This document shows positions 7,966 to 16,189 of a stretch of 64,000 bases of DNA, piece by piece. The notes under the pieces were generated by a model that searched no databases, had not been told where the DNA came from, and worked only from the letters and a program-made list of their open reading frames with translations. The DNA is from Streptomyces sp. FIT100 (GTDB lineage Bacteria > Actinomycetota > Actinomycetes > Streptomycetales > Streptomycetaceae): the NCBI RefSeq assembly GCF_024584805.1, contig NZ_CP075715.1:3096026-3160025 (forward strand), written 5' to 3'. Position numbers and translations under genes: made by a program. Position 1 is the stretch's first letter; each line of letters begins with the position of its first letter.

Positions 7966-9186
7966 ATGCCCGAAGCCGTGATCGTCTCTGCCGCCCGCTC
8001 ACCCATCGGCCGCGCCTTCAAGGGCTCCCTCAAGGACCTGCGCCCGGACGATCTGACCGCGACCATCATCCAGGCCGCCCTCGCCAAGGTCCCCGAGCTC
8101 GACCCCGGGGACATCGACGACCTGATGCTCGGCTGCGGTCTGCCCGGCGGCGAGCAGGGGCACAACCTGGGCCGGATCGTCGCGGTGCAGATGGGCATGG
8201 ACCACCTCCCGGGCTGCACGATCACCCGCTACTGCTCCTCGTCCCTCCAGACCTCCCGGATGGCGCTGCACGCCATCAAGGCCGGTGAGGGCGACGTCTT
8301 CATATCGGCCGGCGTCGAGATGGTCTCCCGCTCCGTGAAGGGGACGAGCGACGGCCTGCCCGAGACGCACAACCCGCTCTTCGCCGAGGCCGAGGCGCGC
8401 ACCGCCGCCGTCGCCGCCAGCGAGGGCGCGAGCTGGCACGACCCGCGCGAGGACGGCCTGGTGCCGGACGCGTACATCGCCATGGGCCAGACCGCCGAGA
8501 ACCTGGCCCGGCTCAAGGGCGTCACCCGCCAGGACATGGACGAGTTCGGCGTGCGGTCCCAGAACCTCGCCGAGGAGGCCATCAAGAACGGCTTCTGGGA
8601 GCGCGAGATCACCCCCGTGACCCTCCCGGACGGCACGGTCGTCAGCAAGGACGACGGCCCCCGCGCCGGCGTCACCCTGGAGGGCGTCCAGGGCCTGAAG
8701 CCGGTCTTCCGCCCCGACGGACTGGTCACCGCCGGCAACTGCTGCCCGCTCAACGACGGCGCCGCCGCGCTCGTGATCATGTCCGACACCAAGGCGCGCG
8801 AGCTGGGCCTGACCCCGCTGGCCCGGATCGTCTCGACCGGCGTCTCCGGCCTCTCCCCCGAGATCATGGGCTACGGCCCCGTCGAGGCGAGCAAGCAGGC
8901 GCTCCGGCGGGCCGGGCTCACCATCGGCGACATCGACCTGGTCGAGATCAACGAGGCCTTCGCGGCCCAGGTGATCCCCTCCTACCGCGACCTCGGCATC
9001 GACCTCGACAAGCTGAACGTCAACGGCGGCGCGATCGCCGTCGGCCACCCCTTCGGCATGACCGGCGCCCGGATCACCGGCACGCTGATCAACAGCCTCC
9101 GGTTCCACGACAAGCAGTTCGGTCTGGAGACCATGTGCGTGGGCGGCGGCCAGGGCATGGCCATGGTGATCGAGCGGCTCAGCTGA
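7966..9186 (+). CDS. Acetyl-CoA C-acyltransferase (thiolase)
   Basis: This 406-residue cytosolic thiolase uses the ATG at 7966, because AGGAG (7956-7960) is five bases away; the GTG three bases earlier is too close. The nucleophile cysteine is in [10 protein letters not shown] (C90). The catalytic His lies in [17 protein letters not shown] and the second Cys in [10 protein letters not shown] near the C-terminus. The enzyme cleaves 3-ketoacyl-CoA in beta-oxidation or condenses acetyl-CoA. The degradative (FadA-like) role fits the acyl-CoA-type TetR palindrome upstream. It appears monocistronic, with a hairpin terminator behind it. Confidence 0.93.
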   Translation: MPEAVIVSAARSPIGRAFKGSLKDLRPDDLTATIIQAALAKVPELDPGDIDDLMLGCGLPGGEQGHNLGRIVAVQMGMDHLPGCTITRYCSSSLQTSRMALHAIKAGEGDVFISAGVEMVSRSVKGTSDGLPETHNPLFAEAEARTAAVAASEGASWHDPREDGLVPDAYIAMGQTAENLARLKGVTRQDMDEFGVRSQNLAEEAIKNGFWEREITPVTLPDGTVVSKDDGPRAGVTLEGVQGLKPVFRPDGLVTAGNCCPLNDGAAALVIMSDTKARELGLTPLARIVSTGVSGLSPEIMGYGPVEASKQALRRAGLTIGDIDLVEINEAFAAQVIPSYRDLGIDLDKLNVNGGAIAVGHPFGMTGARITGTLINSLRFHDKQFGLETMCVGGGQGMAMVIERLS

Positions 9187-9270
9187 CCGTTCGCCGACCG
9201 GGCCGGCCAAACCCCTCCCCATCCCTCGGAAAGGGCTTTCCCAACCCTTCCGCGTCCCAGCCGTGACCGA

Positions 9271-9307
9271 ATCTCCCCCAGGATGTGACCTATCTCCTGG
9301 GGGAGAT
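9271..9307 (+). terminator. Hairpin terminator after thiolase
   Basis: Perfect 13-bp arms (9271-9283 and 9295-9307) with an 11-base loop lie 85 bases after the thiolase stop. The rest of 9187-9455 holds no gene I can support, only the upstream region of the next gene. Confidence 0.6.
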
Positions 9308-9455
9308 GGCTTTGCGCAGGTCAACGGGGTCCGCGAGGAAACATCCAGCCCAAAGTCCTGTCCATTTCGTGACGTAATGCACTGACACCGGGCATCGCCT
9401 CACGACAAGCTGATGTAGTAAGTCGGGGGAGTCGTCTGAGATCGGGAGTACGTCA

Positions 9456-10325
9456 GTGAGCGCCATGTCCCTCGCCCTGCTGCTGACCGCGGCCGCCGCC
9501 ACGGCCGTGGGCGCCGCTGCCCTGCACGCCGCTCACGGGCTGCGCAAGCAGGTCACGGCCCTGCGTTCGGAGCTGGCCGCCGCGCACACCGCCGGCACCG
9601 GCCCGTTCACGGCAGCTGTCCCGCAGGCCCGCACCGCCCCCGCCGAAGAGATACGCGCCGCCGTGGCCGAGGCGCTCGCCGAGGAGCGCGAGCGCGAACT
9701 GGCCGAGGCGCGGGCCTTCTGGGCCGCGCAGGAGGCGCGTGACGCCGCGGACGCCCCGTCGCTGCTGGGCGGCTCCGGCGGGCTCGGCGACGACCTGCCT
9801 CCGCTGTTCATACCGCGCCAGGCCGACTTCGCCGGGCTGGAGGCCCTGGAGGCGCTCGACGCGATGGACCTGGAGGCCGCCGAGGCGCTCGACGAGCTCG
9901 ACAGCCTCGCGGAGATCAGCGAGCCCTCCACGGAGTTCGCCGAAGACTCCCCCGAACTCGCCGCCGCCCGCCGACGGCACCCCTCGCACCCCGACTTCGT
10001 CCCGGTGCAGACACCGGTCGTGACCGACCATGAGCGCACCGTGGCCCGCCTGGAGGAGCTCGCCGAGACCGGCACCGCCCTCACCGACGTGCGCCCCGGC
10101 CCGCTCGGCACCCTCGACGTGTACGTCTTCGCCGACGGCACGACCCTCTGCATGACCCCGGGCCACCGGGAGACCGCGGAGCGGCTCGCCGAGGCGCTGC
10201 GCAACGGCGAGACCCCGGTACTGCTGGGCGGTTCGGGCGTTTCAGGGGCATACGCCCTGACGTTCTCGTGCGGCTCCGGCGAGAACGTCTACATCCTCGC
10301 GGACCGCGTCATCGCCTCGCTCTGA
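9456..10325 (+). CDS. Conserved hypothetical protein with N-terminal membrane segment
   Basis: This 289-residue protein of unknown function starts at GTG 9456. Residues 4-25 form one hydrophobic segment (LALLLTAAAATAVGAAAL). A coiled-coil-like Ala/Glu-rich stretch follows (EIRAAVAEALAEERERELAEARAF, with Glu/Arg heptads), then a Leu/Glu/Asp-rich acidic region around residues 120-170. The C-terminal 100 residues look globular (TLDVYVFADGTTLCMTPGHRETAERLAEALR divided by short turns). No family is recognised. The architecture suggests a membrane-tethered cytoplasmic protein. It converges on the next small gene. Confidence 0.7.
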   Translation: MSAMSLALLLTAAAATAVGAAALHAAHGLRKQVTALRSELAAAHTAGTGPFTAAVPQARTAPAEEIRAAVAEALAEERERELAEARAFWAAQEARDAADAPSLLGGSGGLGDDLPPLFIPRQADFAGLEALEALDAMDLEAAEALDELDSLAEISEPSTEFAEDSPELAAARRRHPSHPDFVPVQTPVVTDHERTVARLEELAETGTALTDVRPGPLGTLDVYVFADGTTLCMTPGHRETAERLAEALRNGETPVLLGGSGVSGAYALTFSCGSGENVYILADRVIASL

Positions 10326-10337
10326 CCGGCGGGCCGG

Positions 10338-10667
10338 TCAGAGCAACGCCCTCAGCCGCACCCCCGCCTCCTCCACGAAGCCCACGGCCTCGCCCAGCTG
10401 CTCCGGCGAGGCCGTTGCCGTGCGCAGCGCCTCGGCCAAATCCGTCGCCGCCACCACCAGTTGGTCCGCGACCGCGAAGAGGCCCGCGTCGGGCATGGTC
10501 CGCGGCTCCTCGTCCGGGGCCTCGACCCGCTGGGCACGCAGCGCCAACTCCCTGGCCAGCGCCAGCCCTTCGGCCGCTGCGCCGCGCTGGAGCCTGCTCT
10601 GCGGGGCGGCCCGCAGCCGGTCGGCGATCCGCTCAGCGGCGGCGGTCAGAGGTGTCGTATCAAGCAC
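10338..10667 (-). CDS. Small conserved hypothetical helical protein
   Basis: This is a 109-residue, Ala/Leu/Arg/Glu-rich, probably all-helical protein (TAAAERIADRLRAAPQSRL and AVGFVEEAGVRLRALL at the end) with no signal peptide or membrane segment. It starts at GTG 10667. It converges on the 289-residue gene with a 12-base gap and is divergent from the DUF4287-type gene. I do not recognise a function. Coding potential is supported by codon bias and by sensible spacing on both sides. Confidence 0.6.
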   Translation of the reverse strand: MLDTTPLTAAAERIADRLRAAPQSRLQRGAAAEGLALARELALRAQRVEAPDEEPRTMPDAGLFAVADQLVVAATDLAEALRTATASPEQLGEAVGFVEEAGVRLRALL

Positions 10668-10766
10668 GACGCGACCCTATGCGCCGGTGCGGGACTGTTG
10701 CCAATACGCGAACACTCAGGCACGGTGACGTGAAGGACCACACGCGCAATGCGTCCGGAGGCGCCG

Positions 10767-10997
10767 ATGTCCCAAGTCTTCTCCGAAGAGACCCACCGCA
10801 ACCTGCTCTCCCGCATCCCCCATTGCACCGGTCGTGAAATCGCCGACTGGCTGCGCACCGTCGAGGAAGGCCCCGCCCTCTTCCGTTTCGAGGAGAAGGT
10901 CAGCTGGCTCCGGAGCGAGCACGATCTCGCCTACGGACACGCGAAAGCGATCATCCATGAGTACGACCTGAGGCGCGCGGCCCGCAAGCTGCTCTAG
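10767..10997 (+). CDS. DUF4287-type small protein
   Basis: A 76-residue protein starting at ATG 10767, with GGAGG six bases upstream. The sequence TGREIADWLRTVEEGP followed by KVSWLRSEHDLAYGHAKAI matches the short DUF4287 family, small soluble helical proteins of unknown function that are sometimes fused to DUF5655. A terminator hairpin follows 26 bases after the stop. Confidence 0.75.
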   Translation: MSQVFSEETHRNLLSRIPHCTGREIADWLRTVEEGPALFRFEEKVSWLRSEHDLAYGHAKAIIHEYDLRRAARKLL

Positions 10998-11023
10998 GAC
11001 ATGCCTCCGATCACGACAACGGG

Positions 11024-11060
11024 AAGGGCCCGCCCCGGCGCTGCCGGAACGGGCCCTTTC
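11024..11060 (+). terminator. Intrinsic terminator between convergent genes
   Basis: Arms AAGGGCCCG (11024-11032) and CGGGCCCTT (11050-11058) with a 17-base GC-rich loop, and a TTTC tail on the plus strand. It can serve the DUF4287-type gene and, on the other strand, the Bax-inhibitor-like gene. Confidence 0.65.
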
Positions 11061-11096
11061 GTCATGCGGCCGTGACCGTCATGAGGTCGTGCCGCG

Positions 11097-11984
11097 TCAG
11101 TCGTCGCCCTGCAGGATCGACAGCAGTCGCAGCATCTCCAGGTAGATCCACACCAGGGTCACGGTGAGACCGAAGGCCGCGATCCAGGACTCCTCGCGCG
11201 GAGCGCCGTAGGCGATGCCGTCCTCGACCTCCTTGAAGTTGAGGGCGAGGAAGCAGGCGCCGAGGATGATGCCGATGACACCGAAGAGGATGCCGAGGCC
11301 GCCGCTGCGGAAGCCGAGGCCGTCACCGCCGCCGAAGACGGCGAACAGCAGGTTGACCACCATCAGGAGCATGAAGCCCATCGCGGCGGCCATCACGAAG
11401 CCGTAGAAGCGGCGGGTGACCCGGATCCAGCGCATCTTGTACGCGATCAGCACACCGGCGAAGACCGCCATGGTGCCGAGCACGGCCTGGGCCACGACAC
11501 CGTTCGCGATGTACGTCGAGACGGCGCTGGAGATCACGCCGAGGAAGACGCCCTCGAACGCGGCGTACGCCAGGATCACCGCGGGCGATGCCTTGCGCTT
11601 GAAGGACTGGACCATCGCGAGGACGAACGCCACCAGCGCGGCGCCGAAGGCGATGCCGTACGACTTGCCGATGTTGGCCTGGTCGACGGGCAGGAGGACC
11701 CACGACAGGATCGCCGTGAGCACGACCGTACCGAGCGTCATGGCGGTGCGTGCCACGACGTCGTCGATCGTCATCGCACCGGTGCGGCCGGGAGCCTGCG
11801 GCGGCGCGCCCACCTGGGCGTCGGACGGGGCGTAGGGGTTCGTGGCGTACGGGTTGCCGGCGCCCTGGGCATACGGGTCGGTTCCGACAGCGGGGCCCCC
11901 GGCCTGCGGCGCGGTGTTGAAGCCCGCGTAGCCGTTGTCGCGGCTGAACCCCCGTCGCGAGAAGACCGGGTTGCTGCTCCTCAT
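11097..11984 (-). CDS. Bax inhibitor-1/YccA-family membrane protein
   Basis: This 295-residue protein starts at ATG 11984 with a strong GGAGGAG seven to eight bases upstream. The first 85 residues are a disordered Gly/Pro/Asn/Tyr-rich tail (DPYAQGAGNPYATNPYAPSD). Seven hydrophobic segments follow, with the family's late motif region (EVEDGIAYGAPREESWIAAFGL split around the last helices). Bacterial members form calcium-leak-type channels or have unknown roles. The C-terminal acidic end (LRLLSILQGDD) is typical. It is isolated, with bldA upstream on the same strand. Confidence 0.85.
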   Translation of the reverse strand: MRSSNPVFSRRGFSRDNGYAGFNTAPQAGGPAVGTDPYAQGAGNPYATNPYAPSDAQVGAPPQAPGRTGAMTIDDVVARTAMTLGTVVLTAILSWVLLPVDQANIGKSYGIAFGAALVAFVLAMVQSFKRKASPAVILAYAAFEGVFLGVISSAVSTYIANGVVAQAVLGTMAVFAGVLIAYKMRWIRVTRRFYGFVMAAAMGFMLLMVVNLLFAVFGGGDGLGFRSGGLGILFGVIGIILGACFLALNFKEVEDGIAYGAPREESWIAAFGLTVTLVWIYLEMLRLLSILQGDD

Positions 11985-12130
11985 CTCACTCCTCCATGGC
12001 CACCCTGCGCGGCCTTGACACAAGAGTAATGCGAGGGCAAAGAGATCGGACTAGCGCCTAGGGAGGATCTTTCCTGGATCGCGACGGACCGGTCACCCGT
12101 ACGGCATTCCGGAGCCCTCTGGCGGGAAGA

Positions 12131-12152
12131 TTCTCTGACCGACGTCAGAGAA
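12131..12152 (-). terminator. Hairpin terminator after bldA
   Basis: TTCTCTGAC and GTCAGAGAA form a perfect 9-bp stem with a four-base loop, 57 bases past the tRNA 3' end. On the minus strand it is followed by TCTT. Confidence 0.55.
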
Positions 12153-12208
12153 AGAACGCGGAGCTCGCCGGTGCGAGGAACGGCCCGCCTCGGACGCCGA
12201 AAGGAGCG

Positions 12209-12290
12209 TGCCCGGAGCCGGACTTGAACCGGCACGGCCCGAAGGCCAGCGAGGTTTAAGCTCGCCGTGTCTGCATTCCACCATCCGGGC
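12209..12290 (-). tRNA. bldA: tRNA-Leu (anticodon UAA), bldA
   Basis: The minus strand starts GCCCGGATGGTGGAATGCAG and ends TCCGGGCA, giving a 7-bp acceptor stem. The anticodon stem GCGAG/CTCGC carries the loop CTTAAAC, so the anticodon is UAA and reads UUA. A type II variable arm (GGCC TTCG GGCC) and the T-arm with GTTCAAGT are present. The CCA end is not encoded. In Streptomyces the single UUA-reading tRNA is bldA, which controls aerial development and antibiotic pathways through rare TTA codons. By eye I found no in-frame TTA codon in any gene annotated in this window. Confidence 0.95.
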
Positions 12291-12689
12291 TTGGCGCGCA
12301 GCTCCGCGTTGGCACACGAGCCTATCCGGGCAGGTCCCCCGAACAGCGGAGTCCCGACCCGATGTTGTCTTATTTTATTGACGTCTGAGGGTGTGTCAGT
12401 GCAGGTGGCCGGTAGTTTGCTCAAGCCGTGGCCCGGCCCTCGCGCGTCCGGCACCGCGCCCCGGAATGACGGAAAGTCGCCGCCCCCTCGCGGCGCGGCG
12501 GCACGGGACGCACCCCAAGGGCGCCCCGAGGCCGTCCGGGGGGTGCCGTCATACCAGAGGAGGACAGGCGGGCACTGCCGTCAGACCCAAGAGGGCCCTG
12601 GGAACGGGCACCGGGACGGACGATCCGGGGGCCGGGCGGACAGCAGGATGGAGGGGTCCCTCAGGATCACCCACCAGGAGAGCCGTCAC
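12291..12689. other. Gene-free spacer between bldA and the ABC exporter
   Basis: About 400 bases with no gene. It holds the bldA promoter area, then an AT-rich patch unusual for this genome (around 12363-12380, TTGTCTTATTTTATTGACG). That patch runs into a TGACG...TGTCA dyad (12378-12400) that could be an operator or a -35 region for the exporter operon. Confidence 0.5.
12319..12324 (-). promoter_or_regulatory. Likely -10 box of bldA
   Basis: On the minus strand TAGGCT ends 28 bases before the tRNA 5' end, implying a leader of about 20 bases removed by RNase P. The -35 box is not clear. Confidence 0.4.
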
Positions 12690-13457
12690 GTGACCACCAC
12701 CACCGCCCACCGCGCCACCGCAGTGGCCGCCCGCGCCATGGAGCTGTCCAAGGTCTACGGACACGGTGAGACCCAGGTGGTCGCGCTCGACCGGGTCACC
12801 GTGGACTTCCGGCAGGGCGAGTTCACCGCGATCATGGGGCCCTCGGGCTCCGGCAAGTCCACGCTGATGCACTGCGTCGCCGGGCTCGACAGCTTCAGCA
12901 GCGGCTCCGCGCGGATCGGCGAGACCGAGCTCGGCTCCCTCAAGGACAAGCAGCTGACCCAGCTGCGCCGGGACAAGATCGGTTTCATCTTCCAGGCGTT
13001 CAACCTGCTGCCCACGCTGACAGGGCTGGAGAACATCACGCTGCCGATGGACATCGCCGGCCGTAAGCCCGACAAGCAGTGGGTGGAGCGGGTCATCGAC
13101 ATGGTCGGGCTCTCCGGACGGCTCCACCACCGCCCCGCCCAGCTCTCCGGCGGCCAGCAGCAGCGGGTCGCGGTCGCCCGCGCGCTCGCCTCCCAGCCCG
13201 AGATCATCTTCGGCGACGAGCCGACCGGAAACCTCGACTCCCGTTCCGGCGCCGAGGTGCTGGGCTTCCTGCGCAACTCCGTACGTGAGCTGGGCCAGAC
13301 CGTCGTGATGGTGACGCACGACCCGGTGGCGGCCTCGTACGCGGACCGCGTCGTCTTCCTCGCGGACGGCCGGATCGTGGACGAGATGCTCGCCCCGACC
13401 GCGGACGGTGTGCTGGACCGCATGAAGGCGTTCGACGCCAAGGGCCGCACGAGCTGA
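12690..13457 (+). CDS. ABC transporter ATP-binding protein (MacB/LolD type)
   Basis: This 255-residue ATPase starts at GTG 12690, with AGGAG nine bases upstream. Walker A is GPSGSGKST (about 50-58), the Q-loop is FQAFNLLP, the signature is LSGGQQQRVAVARALA and Walker B is IIFGDEPTGNLDS. The last is the DEPTGNLD form typical of the LolD/MacB/FtsE group that drives FtsX-fold permeases. The permease follows 89 bases later. The role is likely export of a peptide, antibiotic or lipoprotein, or mechanotransmission. The substrate is unknown. A close paralogue sits at 52092-52958. Confidence 0.93.
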   Translation: MTTTTAHRATAVAARAMELSKVYGHGETQVVALDRVTVDFRQGEFTAIMGPSGSGKSTLMHCVAGLDSFSSGSARIGETELGSLKDKQLTQLRRDKIGFIFQAFNLLPTLTGLENITLPMDIAGRKPDKQWVERVIDMVGLSGRLHHRPAQLSGGQQQRVAVARALASQPEIIFGDEPTGNLDSRSGAEVLGFLRNSVRELGQTVVMVTHDPVAASYADRVVFLADGRIVDEMLAPTADGVLDRMKAFDAKGRTS

Positions 13458-13546
13458 GCCCCAGGCTCCCCTTTCCGGGGCCCGGCCCCGCTCCCGTCAC
13501 TTCGTCCGGCCCCCGGGGCCGGACGCCCCACCACCTGGACACCCAC

Positions 13547-16111
13547 ATGTTCCGTACCGCCGTGCGCAATGTGCTCGCGCACAAGGCCAGGCTGCTGATG
13601 ACCGTGCTCGCCGTGATGCTCGGCGTGGCCTTCGTCTCCGGCACCCTGGTCTTCACCGACACCCTCTCGAACGCCTTCCGAAGCCAGTCCGCCAAGAACT
13701 ACGACAACGTGGCCGTGGCCGTCACCTCGTTCGGCGACCCGAACGACCCGGAGTCCGACCCCGGCGTCTCCCAGAAGACCCTCGAGGAGATCCGGGCCCT
13801 GGACGGCGTGGCCGGCGCCTACGGCCACGTCGAGGGCTTCGCCGGGGTCGCCGACCCCGACGGAAAGCTCATCGACGGCACCTTCGGCAGCCCCAAGGGC
13901 TCCAACTTCGCCCCCGGCAAGGACGGCAAGGACCCCGCCTACGCCTTCACCGACGGCTCGGGCCCGCTGAAGGCCGGCCAGATCGCGCTGGACGAGGCCA
14001 CCGCCGCCAAGGGCAGCTACGAGGTCGGCGACCGGGTCCGGGTCGCGACCAACGGGCCGATCCAGGAGTTCACCCTCAGCGGGATCTTCACCACCGACGA
14101 CGGAGAGGTGAAGGCCGGCGGAAGCCTCGTGCTCTTCGACACCGCCGTCGCCCAGAAGCAGTACCTCAAGGCGGGCTGGTACCAGGACGTGACCGTCGTC
14201 GCCGCCCCCGGCGCCGACGACGCGAAGCTCCTCGACGCGATCGAACCGCTGCTGCCGAAGTCCGCCGAGGCCAAGACCGGCCAGGCGATCGCCGAAGAGC
14301 AGGCGAGGGACATCGAGTCGGGTCTGGGCGCCCTCAAGCAGGTGCTGCTGGGCTTCGCCGGCATCGCGCTGTTCGTCGGCATCTTCCTGATCTCCAACAC
14401 CTTCTCGATGCTGGTCGCCCAGCGCACCAAGGAGCTCGCGCTGATGCGCGCCGTCGGCGCCTCGCGCAAGCAGATCACCCGCTCGGTGCTGATCGAGGCC
14501 GCGGTCGTCGGTGCGATCGCCTCGGCGATCGGCTTCGTCATCGGCATCGGTCTGGCGATCGGGCTGCGCTCGGGCATGGCCGCGTTCGGCATGAACGTCC
14601 CGCCCGGACCGCTGGTCGTGACCGCCACCCCGGTGATCGCCGCGCTCGCCGTCGGCGTGCTGATCACGATGCTCGCCGCCTGGCTGCCGGGCCGCAGGGC
14701 CGCGAAGATCCCGCCGGTGGCGGCGATGAGCAGCGTCCACGCGGTCGCCACCACCAAGTCGCTGGTGGTGCGCAACTCCATCGGCGCGGTCATCACCGCG
14801 CTCGGCGCGGCCGCCATCGTGTGGGGCGCCGGAATCGGCGGCGACGACGGCCGGCTCCGTATCGCGGCGGGTGCGTTCTTCGCGCTGATCGGCATCATCA
14901 TCCTGATCCCGCTGCTGTCGCGGCCCGTCATCGCGCTCATCCGCCCGCTGCTCACCGGCCCGTTCGGGGTCTCCGGCAAGCTGGCCGGGCAGAACGCGGT
15001 CCGCAACCCGCGCCGCACCGGCGCCACGGCCTCCGCGCTCGCCATCGGTCTGACGCTGGTGACCGGTCTGTCGGTGCTCGGTGTCACGGTCGGCCAGGCC
15101 CTCGACAGGATGACCACGGACAACATCAAGGCCGACTACATGGTCGTGATGGCGAACGGCGGTGACCTGGACCAGTCCGCGCTGACCGCCCTGGAGAAGG
15201 CGGACGGCGTCTCCGCGGTCTCACCGCAGCAGTCCGTGTACCTGGAGCTCAGGAAGGGCGGGAAGAGCGGAAAGTCCGAGAGGGACGGCTTCGTGTCGGC
15301 CTCCGCGGTCACCCCGGGCTCCATCGAGCAGGTGCTGAACATCGACGTCGTGCAGGGCAGCCTCGGTTCGCTCGCCGAAGGACGGATCGGGGTCGCCGAG
15401 AAGACGGCGGACAAGAGGGGTTGGAAGGTCGGCACGGACATCCCCGTCACCTTCGGCGACAAGAAGCAGGGCACCCTGACGGTCGGCGCGGTCTACAAGG
15501 ACAGCGAGTTCGTGTCCCCCGTGATCGTCAGCACCAAGGTCGTCAACCCGCACGAGGCCAAGCCGTTCATCCCGCAGATCTTCGTCAAGATGGACGGCGG
15601 TCAGACCGCGGCCAACGAGAAGGCCCTGATCAGCGCCCTCGGTGAGAACCCGGCCATCACGGTGATGGACCACCAGGACATCCGCGACCAGTTCGGCGGC
15701 ATGATCAACCTGATGCTGAACATCCTGTACGGCCTGCTCGCGATGGCCCTCCTCATCGCCGTCCTCGGAGTGGTCAACACCCTCGCGATGTCGGTCTTCG
15801 AGCGCCAGCAGGAGATCGGCATGCTCCGCGCGATCGGTCTCGACCGGCGCCGGGTGAAGCGGATGGTCCGGCTGGAAGCCGTGGTCATCTCCCTCTTCGG
15901 CGCACTGATCGGCATCGGCCTCGGCGCGTTCCTCGGCTGGGCGATCGGCGAGACCATGAGGGCGTCGATCCCCGGCTACGAACTGGTCCTGCCCTGGGAC
16001 CGGATCGGGATCTTCCTGGCGCTCGCGGGACTTGTCGGTGTGCTGGCCTCGCTGTGGCCGGCCCGCAGCGCCGCGCGGCTGAACATGCTGAACGCGATCA
16101 AGACCGAGTAG
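13547..16111 (+). CDS. FtsX-type ABC permease with two repeats
   Basis: This 854-residue membrane protein has one N-terminal helix (LLMTVLAVMLGVAFVSGTLV), a large extracytoplasmic domain to about residue 260, then three helices with the FtsX motif (ISNTFSMLVAQRTKELALMR). Central helices, a second extracytoplasmic domain and a second FtsX unit near the C-terminus follow (VNTLAMSVFERQQEIGMLRA). This is the duplicated FtsX/MacB_PCD layout of actinobacterial exporters. It is encoded directly after its ATPase and paralogous to 49519-52089. The substrate is unknown. Confidence 0.92.
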   Translation: MFRTAVRNVLAHKARLLMTVLAVMLGVAFVSGTLVFTDTLSNAFRSQSAKNYDNVAVAVTSFGDPNDPESDPGVSQKTLEEIRALDGVAGAYGHVEGFAGVADPDGKLIDGTFGSPKGSNFAPGKDGKDPAYAFTDGSGPLKAGQIALDEATAAKGSYEVGDRVRVATNGPIQEFTLSGIFTTDDGEVKAGGSLVLFDTAVAQKQYLKAGWYQDVTVVAAPGADDAKLLDAIEPLLPKSAEAKTGQAIAEEQARDIESGLGALKQVLLGFAGIALFVGIFLISNTFSMLVAQRTKELALMRAVGASRKQITRSVLIEAAVVGAIASAIGFVIGIGLAIGLRSGMAAFGMNVPPGPLVVTATPVIAALAVGVLITMLAAWLPGRRAAKIPPVAAMSSVHAVATTKSLVVRNSIGAVITALGAAAIVWGAGIGGDDGRLRIAAGAFFALIGIIILIPLLSRPVIALIRPLLTGPFGVSGKLAGQNAVRNPRRTGATASALAIGLTLVTGLSVLGVTVGQALDRMTTDNIKADYMVVMANGGDLDQSALTALEKADGVSAVSPQQSVYLELRKGGKSGKSERDGFVSASAVTPGSIEQVLNIDVVQGSLGSLAEGRIGVAEKTADKRGWKVGTDIPVTFGDKKQGTLTVGAVYKDSEFVSPVIVSTKVVNPHEAKPFIPQIFVKMDGGQTAANEKALISALGENPAITVMDHQDIRDQFGGMINLMLNILYGLLAMALLIAVLGVVNTLAMSVFERQQEIGMLRAIGLDRRRVKRMVRLEAVVISLFGALIGIGLGAFLGWAIGETMRASIPGYELVLPWDRIGIFLALAGLVGVLASLWPARSAARLNMLNAIKTE

Positions 16112-16144
16112 CCCCCGCCGGACCGCACCCGGACCGGACGCCAC

Positions 16145-16181
16145 GAGGGCCGGGCCTTCCCCCAGGGAAGGCCCGGCCCTC
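16145..16181. terminator. Bidirectional terminator hairpin
   Basis: Perfect 17-bp arms (16145-16161 and 16165-16181) with a three-base loop lie exactly between two convergent genes that end at 16111 and 16190. Confidence 0.75.
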
Positions 16182-16189
16182 GCTCCATG

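Noticed and set aside
12363..12400. Phage or plasmid attachment site next to the bldA tRNA gene
   Set aside because: tRNA genes are common att sites, but no duplicate of the tRNA end, integrase gene or foreign-looking segment flanks it in this window.
12755..14740. Long antisense open frames over the ABC exporter genes (and similar frames over IS110, eno, mfd, YfhO and SUKH genes)
   Set aside because: They are shadows of high-GC codon bias: compositions are rich in Arg, Gly, His or Ala, no family motif or ribosome site is seen, and the opposite strand carries clear enzymes.
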